Assembly: GCF_014697355.1 (NCBI RefSeq)
Contig: NZ_JACJRQ010000023.1
Location: 62,001 to 126,000 of the forward strand
From: Nostoc calcicola FACHB-3891
Lineage (GTDB): Bacteria; Cyanobacteriota; Cyanobacteriia; Cyanobacteriales; Nostocaceae
DNA length: 64,000 bases
Reading direction: 5' to 3'
The notes under the pieces were generated by a model, which had not been told where the DNA came from, searched no databases, and worked only from the letters and a program-made list of their open reading frames with translations. This document shows, piece by piece, positions 53,617-63,900 of the stretch (position 1 is the first letter of the stretch; the number at the start of each line of letters is the position of its first letter). The position numbers were made by a program, and so were the translations under genes.

Positions 53617-53973
53617 AAATTTTGATTGTTTTTTTACTTTTGAGTCCAGAGAATTGCAGGCGATCGCTCTCAAACAATATTTCTATAGAACTCCTATTTG
53701 ATTTGTGAACAACTAAGTACAGCTTTGCCTAAAATAATGGCGAATTGAGAGCTGAAATTTAAACGCATAGGTGCTTTGCATTCTCCCAGGGTAGTGGTGC
53801 AGAGGTACGCAGAGAATTCGCTAGGAATTAATGGAATAAAGAAGGACTTTTACCAGAGACTCCATAAGTTGCACTCACAAGAAACAATGAAAATTTGTAT
53901 TCCCTACTCCCCACTCCCTATTCCCTAATCCCTATTTTCAAGGCAGGTCTATTAATCAGATCCTATCCAAGAT
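53617..53973. other. Spacer between mscS and the amidohydrolase gene
   Basis: No gene. It includes low-complexity CCCTACTCCCCACTCCCTA-type sequence near 53900-53935 and ends with GGCAGGTCTATT, a possible solo trace of a family-B end. Confidence 0.4.
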
Positions 53974-55107
53974 TTAGTTGTTTATGGCATTCTGACTCTG
54001 TTTAAACTTTTCTGGGCTGGTTTCTAATTTCACATATAGGGAATCAATTTCTTCTTGCTCCAGCAATTCTAATATTGCTAGATTTAAGTTTTTCTCAGCC
54101 TCATAGTAGAGATTATCATCATTCACAAATGCTATAAGTTCAATGACACGGGCATTTTCTTCAATTTTTTTAAACCGCACTGTACATGATGGAGAAAAGC
54201 CTGGAATAGATTTTGGCATTTCCTGAATAGCAGCACAAATTCTAGCTGTTTGCCGCGCTGAAATTCCATCAATTTTGAGAATTAAATTAATCCCCCACTT
54301 TAATTCTTTCCCCGGATTTTGTGACCAATTTTCCACGATTCCAGTAATCATTCGAGAATTGGGCATTTTGATGATGGAACCCCATTTTGTTACATGTAGG
54401 GTTGTAGTTCTGAACCCGATATTTAATACCTGGACAAAGCCTTCTAATCCCGATACTCCCACCCAGTCGCCTTCTCGATAGAGATTATCAGAGTAGATAA
54501 TCAATGTACAAAACCAGTCATAAACAATGTCTTTTAACAGCAAACCTAAGGTAATACCAGCACCACCTAATAACCCAACTAATGCAGCTGCTGATTGTCC
54601 TAAAAATATTTCACTGACTTTAATTGCCAGGACAATAATTGCTACTGATTGAAAAACCTTTGGCATTAAGGGGCGGAGTAACTCGTCAAGTTCAGTCTCT
54701 GTGTGCAGCAGTACATTAGCAATTATCTGCCCAAAGATAGAAGAACCTCGGTATACAACATAGGCGACAATAAAAACGACTGTGAAGTTGAGCGTCTTCC
54801 CTATTGCTTCATTCAACTGAGGTCCCAACTGATCTACCAAAATGACTTTTGATAACCATATTCCGCCAATCAAAATTAGCCAGCCTAAGGAAGGTTTGAG
54901 AACTGCAACCAATTCATCATCAAGTGTACTTTTAGTTTTGCTAGTCAAACGCTCGATGTTTTTAATGATCGCAGCAATAAACAACCGTCTCAATACCTGT
55001 GTCAGGGTTAAGATCGCAAGCACAGCTACAATTTTACTGACGGGGATGCCAGAATAATTGATATTTTTTACCGTGTTCCAAACGGCTTCCATAGATTGAT
55101 TAAACAT
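53974..55107 (-). CDS. MscS-family mechanosensitive channel
   Basis: Membrane channel that opens under membrane tension and protects against hypo-osmotic shock. Four to five N-terminal membrane segments precede the pore helix region SAAALVGLLGGAGITLGLLL (about 175-194). The conserved beta-domain then follows: YREGDWVGVSGLEGFVQVLN, GFRTTTLHVTKWGSIIKMPN and the C-terminal alpha/beta part. 377 aa, intact. It lies between egtD and the amidohydrolase-egtB operon on the same strand with spacers of 357 and 702 nt. Confidence 0.9.
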   Translation of the reverse strand: MFNQSMEAVWNTVKNINYSGIPVSKIVAVLAILTLTQVLRRLFIAAIIKNIERLTSKTKSTLDDELVAVLKPSLGWLILIGGIWLSKVILVDQLGPQLNEAIGKTLNFTVVFIVAYVVYRGSSIFGQIIANVLLHTETELDELLRPLMPKVFQSVAIIVLAIKVSEIFLGQSAAALVGLLGGAGITLGLLLKDIVYDWFCTLIIYSDNLYREGDWVGVSGLEGFVQVLNIGFRTTTLHVTKWGSIIKMPNSRMITGIVENWSQNPGKELKWGINLILKIDGISARQTARICAAIQEMPKSIPGFSPSCTVRFKKIEENARVIELIAFVNDDNLYYEAEKNLNLAILELLEQEEIDSLYVKLETSPEKFKQSQNAINN

Positions 55108-55809
55108 TAACTAACAAGGTAGTTGGGTATTTGATGAAGAACAATACAGATAACTTTCAGTGAAGAGTTCCGATCTCGACTTTATCCAAAAATTAAGAAC
55201 TTGGTTCTTTTTATATGGTAATAACCCTGGCTTTTTGGCAAAAACTTTTTCCATGTCACTGATTATCGGTGAAATCGAGAAAGTGCAACGACAGTCCCAC
55301 ATAGGTTTCAGCGTCAGCTTTAGCGTTGCCAAAAAATGGATAAAGTCGAGCTAAGAAATTGTTTTTAACAAGAAAGAATTCAGGAGTCAGGAGTCAGAAT
55401 GGGCTAAACCTTAGCTATCCGCTAACAGCAACGTTTTCTGTATGACTGGTGGATAGCGCAGCGTAAAGCCTACGGCATAGCAACTCTTAGAGACGCACTC
55501 GCGTTCGCTTAGAACGACGCAGGAGCGTTTGAATAAGTGGGTTTAAGTCCCCCACCAAATTAAAAATTTGGTGGTCTACAATTAGTGGCGGGTCTAAATC
55601 CCCCACTAAAAAGATTGCTGAATTCAGAATTCTCAATTCTGTTTTAAAATCCTTTCAAAATCTTTTTGTTGGTAGTCAAAGTTCCGATACGATAAGAATT
55701 ATTAATTTTGACTCTTTTTTTAAAGAGTACTTTGATGACGGTTGTGCCGTTTTTTCAGGGGAGCTAATTTCAGAGTTCTCTATTGGATTAAACTTTGAGA
55801 AAGCAAGAT
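55108..55809. other. Spacer holding a family-D repeat element (55376-55641)
   Basis: No intact gene is seen. The left part (55108-55375) shows a short open frame without family features. The middle is a family-D element: 55381-55440 matches 47061-47120 at 58 of 60 positions, followed by an internal hairpin CCACCAAATT-AAA-AATTTGGTGG and ending in imperfect CAGAATTCTCAATTCTG. The element is enlarged by about 50 bp compared with 47054-47266. Confidence 0.75.
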
Positions 55810-56784
55810 TTAAGCTTGACAAAGAATTAATCCAAACCACTGCTTGGGATCTGTCCAAATTTTTAAGGTTTTAAGTCCGTGTACCTCCAGTTGTTTTTGC
55901 ATATTTGCTAAATCAAACTTGCGGGAAATTTCGGTGAGAATGCTTTCTCCATCTGCCAAGCAAACTTCTAAACCTAGCGCTTCTAGAGATACTTGATGAC
56001 TCTTTTGGCAATGCAGATACATCTCAATTTGAGCATCAGCTTGATTATAAATAGCTTGATGAGTGAATAAATTCAGGTCAAAATTTCCTTTAAAACGCCA
56101 ATTTAAATGGGAAAGCATATTCAAGTTGAAAGCAGCCGTTACTCCTTGACTATCGTTATAAGCTGGCTCTAAAATCTCCTTGGGTTTTTGTAAATCAATC
56201 CCCAACAAAAAGTAATCCCCTGCTTGTAAAGTTTTGGCAATTTTTCTTAAAAAGATATTACATTCTTGGGGATTAAAATTACCCAGAGAACTGCCCAAGA
56301 AAAAAATCATCCGTGATGATGCAAAAGTTGATTCTAGTTTTGCTAAGGCTTGTTCGTAGGTTCCAATTAATCCCTCGATAAAAAAAGCTGGATATTTTTG
56401 TTGTAGCTTTAGTACGCTAGATTGAAGAATTCCCCGACTAACATCAATCGGTATATATCTACAGTAACGAGCAAGTCTTTCGTAAGCATCTAACAAAAAT
56501 AGAGTTTTTGTGGAACTACCACTACCTAATTCTACAAGTTCACAAACACCTGTTATCTGGGCGATTTCATTGGCATATTGAGCCAAAATCCATGCTTCTG
56601 TTCGTGTTGGGTAATATTCTGGTAATTCACATATTTGTTCAAACAATTCTGAACCGCGATCGTCGTAAAAATATTTTGGGGGTAAGCTTTTTGGGGTTCG
56701 AGTTAATCCTTGAATGACATCTTGTCCCTCATTGTTGAGAGTTTGATAATGCTCATTCAGAATTTTTAGAGATGTTGTTAACAT
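55810..56784 (-). CDS. egtD: Histidine N-alpha-methyltransferase EgtD
   Basis: SAM-dependent enzyme that trimethylates L-histidine, the first step of ergothioneine biosynthesis. Diagnostic segments: PPKYFYDDRGSELFEQICEL with PEYYPTRTE (about 34-61), the SAM loop ELVELGSGSSTKT (about 83-95), and FFLGSSLGNFNPQE (about 160). The full family length, 324 aa, is present. EgtB lies 3.4 kb downstream on the same strand, separated by mscS and an amidohydrolase. Confidence 0.95.
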   Translation of the reverse strand: MLTTSLKILNEHYQTLNNEGQDVIQGLTRTPKSLPPKYFYDDRGSELFEQICELPEYYPTRTEAWILAQYANEIAQITGVCELVELGSGSSTKTLFLLDAYERLARYCRYIPIDVSRGILQSSVLKLQQKYPAFFIEGLIGTYEQALAKLESTFASSRMIFFLGSSLGNFNPQECNIFLRKIAKTLQAGDYFLLGIDLQKPKEILEPAYNDSQGVTAAFNLNMLSHLNWRFKGNFDLNLFTHQAIYNQADAQIEMYLHCQKSHQVSLEALGLEVCLADGESILTEISRKFDLANMQKQLEVHGLKTLKIWTDPKQWFGLILCQA

Positions 56785-57219
56785 TCTGTCAATATCTTGA
56801 TTTCTACATTTAATCCTTAAATATTGCAGATTTAGAATTCAATAGCAAGTCTTATTTTCAAATAGGTTAATAATTGTTTATCTACTAAAAGTCAATCGGA
56901 TTAGTGTTGTTTATGGCACGTTTAACTAATTTAATATTTATTCAATAATTTAATTATGAGGCAATAGCAATTTCTCTTTCTCTTTTCAGAGAAAAATAGT
57001 TAACCTTGCTCAGCAATAATTTTGGGCAAGAGACGCGATTGCATCATAATCATATCAAATAAAGCTACAAAGAAAATAGCTGTCTAATGTTTATAAAGTT
57101 GACTGATTTTTTTTACCCAGAGTAATTAAATAGCGATAATTCAGTAGGTGAGAATAAACAGAACTATATTACTAAAAGTAAAGACTGTTGAAAACTTTAC
57201 CAAGCATAAATGACAAATA
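56785..57219. other. AT-rich spacer before the nested elements
   Basis: No gene or RNA motif is seen. It contains the egtD promoter region on the minus strand. The nested inverted-repeat elements follow directly at 57220, and a further 200 bp of gene-free sequence separates them from pnp. Confidence 0.45.
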
Positions 57220-57641
57220 ATATCATGTCCGGTTAAAGACTTATCATTAAGACCGCAGAGGGGCAGAGGTGCAGGGTTTTCGGGTTTTCTGCATAGATTC
57301 GGGAATTATACAGCATATTTCAGGTAAATGAGGTACACGAGTAGGGGCGCACAGCTGTCATTGGTGTCAACTTAAGCTAAAAATGGCTTAACTGTTGGCT
57401 TCGTCACCCGCCTGGGAATAAATTCCCAGGCTAATAGCAAAAGTCATCTGAAAGATGACTAAAGATTTTTGGCTATATTTAGTCATCTTTAGATGACTTT
57501 TGCTATTAGCAAGGAACTTTAGTTCCTTGCGGGACATCGGTTTTGCGTTAAGTTGACACCAATGCACAGCTGTGCGCCCCTACGATTATCTGTACCTCAC
57601 CAACTTGCAATCTGCTGTAAGTGATTAGGCGGACATGATAT
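57220..57641. mobile_element. Inverted-repeat element, family C copy 2, carrying a nested insertion
   Basis: Ends ATATCATGTCCG (57220-57231) and CGGACATGATAT (57630-57641) are perfect inverted repeats. The direct repeat ACAAATAAT occurs immediately outside both ends (57213-57221 and 57643-57651), overlapping the left end by two bases and consistent with a target-site duplication of about 7-9 bp. The interior contains a CGCAGAGG-type segment and the palindrome split by the 57359-57564 insertion. Confidence 0.85.
57359..57564. mobile_element. 206-bp cloverleaf MITE-like insertion inside a palindrome
   Basis: Perfect 17-bp terminal inverted repeats CATTGGTGTCAACTTAA (57359-57375 and complement 57548-57564) are flanked by the 9-bp direct repeat CACAGCTGT (57350-57358, 57565-57573). 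Removing the insert and one copy restores a perfect 28-bp palindrome starting GTAGGGGCGCACAG. Inside are three exactly adjacent stems: 57410-57431 (10 bp), 57432-57508 (18-bp outer stem TAATAGCAAAAGTCATCT) and 57509-57530 (10 bp). No coding capacity. Confidence 0.92.
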
Positions 57642-57845
57642 AACAAATAATAAATTTCATTAGCTAGCTTTATTTGTGCAGTTTTACTTGCAGTTAAGTT
57701 AAAAATAAGAGGCGCTAGTACGTTGAGTAGCGATCGCCAAACCAACACTAGTTTTTTGTTTTGATAGTTAGAGAAGCATACGGCGATGCCTTCACAGTAG
57801 GCATCGCGGATTTTAGATTTGATCGATCTAAAATCCCAAATCGAT

Positions 57846-60002
57846 TTAACGATTTAGCGCCGCAGCTTCCCTGGCTGCTGCTGCTTGATCTGGGTGGATA
57901 CCCAAGCGTGTGAGATTAATCCGGCCTTTGTTATCAATTTCGCGCACTTTGATAATCACTTCATCGCCCACTGCGACTTCATCTTCAACTTTGCCAACGC
58001 GGTAGTCGGCTAGTTGAGAAATGTGAATCATGCCTTCTTTTCCAGGCAGAAATTCCACAAATGCACCTATGGGTATAATCCGAGTTACGCGACCTACGTA
58101 GACATCCCCTTCGTGCAGTTTGCGGGTCATGCCTTGGATGATGTTCCTAGCTTTCTTAGCCTTGCTTTCATCCACAGCGGAAATTGTCACGGTGCCATCA
58201 TCTTCGATGTCAATTTTTGCACCAGTTTCCTCTGTGATCCCCTTAATAGTCTTGCCTCCAGGGCCAATGACTAGACCAATCATGTCTGAATCAATCTTGA
58301 TTGTTAACAGACGTGGGGCGTAGGGTGAGGTTTCGGTGCGCGGTTCACCAATGCAAGCCAGCATTTTTTCCAGAATGTGCAACCGGGCTGATTTAGCTTG
58401 GTGGACGGCTTGGGCAATAACGTCTAAAGACAAACCGGAGATTTTCATATCCATTTGCAGGGCGGTAATCCCGGTGTCCGTCCCGGCAACTTTGAAGTCC
58501 ATGTCGCCCAAAAAGTCTTCAATGCCTTGAATGTCAGTGAGGACACGTACTTCGTCTCCTTCCTTAATCAAACCCATTGCCGCGCCACTGACGGGTTTGA
58601 GAATTGGCACACCAGCATCCATGAGGGCGAGGGTGGAACCGCAGACTGAACCCATTGAGGTGGAACCGTTGGAGGAAAGTACTTCCGATACGACGCGAAT
58701 CACGTAAGGGAATTGTTCTTTTGTTGGTAGCACAGGCAACAGCGATCGCTCCGCTAAGGCACCATGACCGATTTCACGTCTTCCCGGCGCACGCATGGGT
58801 TTGGTTTCCCCGACAGAGAAAGGCGGAAAGTTGTAATGGTGCAAATAACGCTTGTGTTGATCTATTTGCAAATCGTCGTTGAGGTTTTGGGCATCTCCTG
58901 GTGTACCAAGGGTACAAGCAGATAATACCTGGGTTAACCCCCGATTAAATAAACCGCTACCGTGGACTCGCTTTGGTAAAAGGTCAACTTGACAAGAAAC
59001 CGGACGTACTTCATCGAGTTTGCGACCATCGACGCGGACGTTATCTTCCACGATTTGACGGCGCATGAAGTATTTAGTGATGTCTTTAAACGTGTTACCA
59101 AGTGCCTTAGAGTTTGCAGTTGCGGCAACTCGAATTGGGTCTTCTTCTGGCAGTTCGGCGATCGCAATTTGAATTTTTTCTTTGACGACATCTAAAGCGG
59201 CATCACGTTCGGTTTTACCCAAATCAAATTGCGACAGGATTTTTTTAATTTCGTCATTGGCGCGATCGCGGATATAGTTTTCCAGCGTCGGGTCTACTTC
59301 TGGTGGTGCTTCTTGCACTAGTTGTAAACCGAGTTCTGCGACTAAATCTTCCTGGGCTTTGATTAAGTCCCGCACCGCTTCATAACCAAAGTCAATTGCC
59401 TCGATAATATCTCGTTCTGGCAGTTGATTGGCTCCCGCCTCCACCATAATCACACCATGCGGTGAACCTGCTACTACGAGATCCAAATCTCCAGCTTCAA
59501 TTTCTGCATAAGTCGGATTAATGATAAAATCATCTCCCACTAAACCAACCCGTACAGCTGCCATTGGCCCGTTAAAAGGGATCTGAGCAATCAGGGTGGC
59601 AATTGAAGCACCTGTAACTGCTAGCACATCGGGTGGCACTAACTCGTCCATTGACAGTGTTAAGGCGACAATTTGCAGGTCATCCCGTAACCATGAAGGA
59701 AATAAAGGACGCAGGGGACGATCTATCAGACGGCTGGTAAGAATTGTTTTTTCTGGTGGGCGACCTTCGCGCCGCATAATTCCTCCGGGAATTCTACCAG
59801 CGGCATATAGCCTTTCTTCGTAATCTACTGTGAGGGGAAGAAAATCAATGCCTTCTCTGGCTTGCGATCGCGTAGCCGTCACCAAAACAGCTGTATCCCC
59901 TGATTCTATCAAAACCGACCCACCAGCCTGGGGAGCTAGTAGGCCTACTTTCAGTCGAATATCCCGTCCATCGAAGGATATTGACTTATCAACTTCAGCC
60001 AT
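57846..60002 (-). CDS. pnp: Polyribonucleotide nucleotidyltransferase (PNPase)
   Basis: Phosphorolytic 3'-5' exoribonuclease acting in RNA turnover, often with RNase E. Two RNase PH domains are present; the second contains GTDTGITALQMDMKISG, with the catalytic Asp residues. These are followed by KH (LVIGPGGKTIKGITEETGAK, about 567-586) and S1 (GDVYVGRVTRIIPIGAFVEF) domains. 718 aa, normal length. The ATG at 60002 is preceded by GAAGGA at about 13 nt. An HIP1 site lies in the coding sequence. Confidence 0.97.
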   Translation of the reverse strand: MAEVDKSISFDGRDIRLKVGLLAPQAGGSVLIESGDTAVLVTATRSQAREGIDFLPLTVDYEERLYAAGRIPGGIMRREGRPPEKTILTSRLIDRPLRPLFPSWLRDDLQIVALTLSMDELVPPDVLAVTGASIATLIAQIPFNGPMAAVRVGLVGDDFIINPTYAEIEAGDLDLVVAGSPHGVIMVEAGANQLPERDIIEAIDFGYEAVRDLIKAQEDLVAELGLQLVQEAPPEVDPTLENYIRDRANDEIKKILSQFDLGKTERDAALDVVKEKIQIAIAELPEEDPIRVAATANSKALGNTFKDITKYFMRRQIVEDNVRVDGRKLDEVRPVSCQVDLLPKRVHGSGLFNRGLTQVLSACTLGTPGDAQNLNDDLQIDQHKRYLHHYNFPPFSVGETKPMRAPGRREIGHGALAERSLLPVLPTKEQFPYVIRVVSEVLSSNGSTSMGSVCGSTLALMDAGVPILKPVSGAAMGLIKEGDEVRVLTDIQGIEDFLGDMDFKVAGTDTGITALQMDMKISGLSLDVIAQAVHQAKSARLHILEKMLACIGEPRTETSPYAPRLLTIKIDSDMIGLVIGPGGKTIKGITEETGAKIDIEDDGTVTISAVDESKAKKARNIIQGMTRKLHEGDVYVGRVTRIIPIGAFVEFLPGKEGMIHISQLADYRVGKVEDEVAVGDEVIIKVREIDNKGRINLTRLGIHPDQAAAAREAAALNR

Positions 60003-60212
60003 TCAGTTTTTTTTCCTTCTCTTTCGCTATTCTCTTTCTGTGGCAATCCTAACATTTATGCACTATGGCTGACTTCTGGTACATACAAAGATAAACAGCG
60101 TTGCATAACAGTAGGATAAATTGGGCTCAGATGGGGAGGCAGGGGATGCAGGGGGAGAATTTTAGAAGTTGCAATCATCCCTTGGTTCAGCAACGCCAGA
60201 TAAACAAGTCGT

Positions 60213-60758
60213 TCAATGCAAAGTGCGATACAAGATCAGCGCCTCTACCACTTGCTCATTTTCAAGCTTCGCGGCACGGGGAATCCGCCCAATAATCTCA
60301 AATCCTAACGACTGCCAAAGTGTAATTGAAGCTATATTAGTTTCAAAGACCAAATTGAACATTACTGCCTCGTAGCCCAGGTTCGCTGCGATCGAGAGCA
60401 TCGCCTCTCCCATGAACCGCCCTATACCCTGACCCCGCAATCTGGGTTGTACAATAAAACCAGCATTGCAAATATGGCTACACCGACCAGGAAAGTTTGG
60501 CTTTAAATAAAATGCCCCTAATATTTCTTTTAGTTTATGTGTAGTATCCACAACTGATGCCCTAACAACAAAGGCATCCTTGCTTAACCAGTAACTTGAA
60601 AATTCTGCTTGAGATAGAGGTTGCTTTTGAGGATAAGTTTTACCTTCAATAATTACAGTATTTAATAATGCCCTCACCGCCTCCTTTTCTTCAGGATGTA
60701 TATAATCAATTTCGACTTTTATGCCATTTTTTAAAACTTGACTCAGAGGAAAATCCAT
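60213..60758 (-). CDS. GNAT-family N-acetyltransferase
   Basis: The acetyl-CoA-binding motif A is clear as VQPRLRGQGIGRFMGEAML (about 108-126), with the motif-B region MFNLVFETNIASITLWQSLGF. Substrate unknown; the family acetylates small amines or protein N-termini. 181 aa, ATG at 60758 (MDFPLSQVLKNG). Divergent from the SNF2 gene and upstream of pnp, 210 nt from it, on the same strand. Confidence 0.88.
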   Translation of the reverse strand: MDFPLSQVLKNGIKVEIDYIHPEEKEAVRALLNTVIIEGKTYPQKQPLSQAEFSSYWLSKDAFVVRASVVDTTHKLKEILGAFYLKPNFPGRCSHICNAGFIVQPRLRGQGIGRFMGEAMLSIAANLGYEAVMFNLVFETNIASITLWQSLGFEIIGRIPRAAKLENEQVVEALILYRTLH

Positions 60759-60911
60759 GATTAATAAATATTGTTTTTCATAGATAATAAACTATTAGCG
60801 ATAATTGTAATACAATATATGCTTGATTAATAATTATTGTGGCAAAAATGTAGAAAATAAAATCATCTTAATTGAAGTTCTTTAATTTTACGATAATTTG
60901 AGTAGTTACAA

Positions 60912-63900
60912 ATGGCGATTTTACACGGAAATTGGTTAGTAAAAAATCAAAATGGTTGCTTATTTATTTGGGGAGAAACGTGGCGATCGCCACGAGTAAA
61001 TTTGGAGTCGGGTGAATTTGAAGAAATACTGCTACATCCATTGGCAATGACATCGGTTGAGTTAAGCGAGTGGTTGCGATCGCAGAACATGCCAATTGCC
61101 AACTTCATCCAGCAACCCCAAATTCCAGTAGCTACTACTGGGCGGACACGCAAAGCAACGAGTACCACTGAGATTTCTTTGCCAACCCACTCCCAAATAA
61201 TTGCCCTACCAACTTATATACCAGAAAACACTGCTAAAGAAACAGCAGCGATTTTCCCCGTGCATTCTGGGAGTTTCGGGACGGAAACAGACTCACCGCA
61301 ATATTTACAACCCTGGCGAGTTGAGGGTTTTTGTCTCAACCCTGCCCAAGCAGTAAAATTTCTTGCTACTGTTCCCCTCAATGCCACTAAAGGGGAAGAT
61401 TCTTTTTTGGGGGGAGATTTACGCTTTTGGTCGCAGATTGCCCGTTGGAGTCTCGATTTAATCTCCCGGTGTAAGTTTTTACCAAAAATTGCACGACAAT
61501 CAGATGGCGCATTTTCCACTACCTGGCAAGTACTCTTAGACAGTGCTGTAGACGGAACCCGCCTCGAAAAATTTTCTGCAAACATGCCGTTGGTTTGTCG
61601 CACTTATCAAGAAAGGCTGGGGATTGGGGACTGGGGACTGGGGACTGGGGAGGAGTTTTCGCAATCTCTACTGTGTGTAGACTTCCCCACAGAACCTCAA
61701 GAATTGTTACTAGGATTTCTGAATAGTACGATCAACGCCCAAGTGCGAGAGATGATGGGTTTCCAATCGCCGATGGAAGCCAAGGCGATCGCCTCTTTAC
61801 CAGCGGCGGTGCGAGAGTGGTTGCCAGCTTTAACTAATGCATCTGGTAGAGTCAATGCAGAAGCAATTGAAGTGGAACGACTCGAAGCCGCACTCAAGGC
61901 TTGGACTATGCCGCTACAATACCAGCTAACTCTGAAAACGCTGTTTCGTACTTGTTTTCAACTGCGTTCTCCGGAGTCTGGCCAAACACATTGGACATTG
62001 GCGTATTTCTTGCAAGCGGCTGACAATCCAGAGTATTTGGTGGATGCGGCAATAATTTGGAATCATCCAGTTGAAAGACTGGTATATGAAAATCGTACAA
62101 TTGACCAACCACAAGAAACATTTTTGCGGGGTTTGGGATTAGCTTCCCGATTGTATCCAGTCCTTGCACCCAGTCTAGAAACAGAATATCCCCAATCTTT
62201 TCGCCTCAACCCCATCCAAGCATACGAGTTTATCAAGTCTGTGGCTTGGAGGTTTGAAGATAGCGGTTTGGGAGTGATTTTACCTCCGAGTTTGACGAAC
62301 CGTGAAGGATGGGCAAACCGTTTGGGTTTAAAAATTACCGCCGAAACCCCAAAGACAAAGCAGGGACGTTTGGGATTGCAGAGTTTATTAAATTTCCAAT
62401 GGCAATTGGCGATCGGTGGACAGATTATTTCCAAAGCCGAATTTGATAAACTTGTGGCTTTAAATAGCCCCTTGGTAGAAATTAATGGCGAGTGGGTGGA
62501 ATTGCGACCCCAAGACATCAAGACAGCCCAAACCTTTTTCGCTTCCCGCAAAGACCAAATGGCACTTTCTTTAGAAGATGCTTTGCGTCTGAGTACAGGC
62601 GATACCCAAGTAATTGAAAAATTACCAGTGGTCAGCTTTGAAGCCTCTGGCACATTGCAAGAGTTGATTGGGGCGCTAACCAATAATCAGGCCATAGAAC
62701 CTTTGCCCACACCAACAGGCTTTCAAGGACAGTTGCGACCTTATCAAGAACGAGGTGCTGCTTGGCTGTCCTTCTTAGAACGCTGGGGCTTGGGTGCCTG
62801 TCTGGCGGACGATATGGGCCTGGGAAAATGCGTAGCATCTAATACATTAATAAATGTAAATGGGCTGTTACGTACAGCCGAGAAAATCTGGACAACTCAT
62901 GCAGCAGAAACAGAGTTTGACGGCGAAGGATTTTGGGCTAACCCCACTGAACAGTTACTAGTTAATTCCATAAATGAGAAAACTGGCAAAATTGTCCAGG
63001 CTAATGTTAGACGGTTGTATCGACAGCAAGTCCGCGAGAAATTACGAAAAGTCACCCTAGAAGATGGTAGCAATATCACCATCACTCATCGTCACAAACT
63101 GCTGACAAATAAAGGTTGGACAAATAATTTACAAGTGGGTGATTACGTCTGTGTGCCAGGTAAAACGCTTTGGAATGGACAATCGCAAGACCCCGACTTA
63201 GTTAAGTTTCTTGCTTGGCAAATTGCCGAAGGGCATGAACTACCTGATGCAGGAAGAGTCACAATATCTCAAAAAGACACCGGAGTACTAGAGGATCTAC
63301 TCCAAACTTGCCAACGCATTCAAAAACGCTATAACCTCAAAATTAATAGCCCTAATATCTCTAGCTTTCCTAACAGAGTTCCTTATCTTCGAGTTAGCAG
63401 CCAAGGCTATCGCCGATTCTTAGAAACTAAAGGTTATGTTTGGGGTAAATTATCGGCAGAAAAATCTATTCCGCCCTTCATCATGCAGGCAGATTTAGAT
63501 AGTGTGCGGATCTTTTTACAAAACTATTTCGATGCTGAGTCTGCTGTTGTTTTGAGTATGCGGAGTATTGAGATTGCTACAGCTTCAGCTTTACTAATTC
63601 AGCAACTTTCTACACTCTTGCGGCGCTTCGGTATTTGGTTACGAATATCGCCTAAACAGAAGTGTGCTACTAATGGAACTCGTACTCTACGCACCTACTA
63701 TATTGGTGTAATTGGTGGAAATTCTGCACGCAGATTTTTGCAAACAATTGGTTTTAGCAATCTAAAAAAACAGTGCAAACTAGAACAAATTTGTCAAGCA
63801 GTAAGCAACACTAATATTGAGGAAATTCCTGCTGCTGATATTGTTGCCGAAGCAGTCACAACAACAGGGTTACCGTTGCGGCATTTGGGAATGCACAACA

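Noticed and set aside
55160..55354. 64-codon frame between mscS and the family-D element
   Set aside because: No conserved features; probably intergenic or an unrecognisable remnant.
61214..63085. Minus-strand frames opposite the SNF2 gene
   Set aside because: Shadows of a long plus-strand coding frame with clear helicase and intein motifs.
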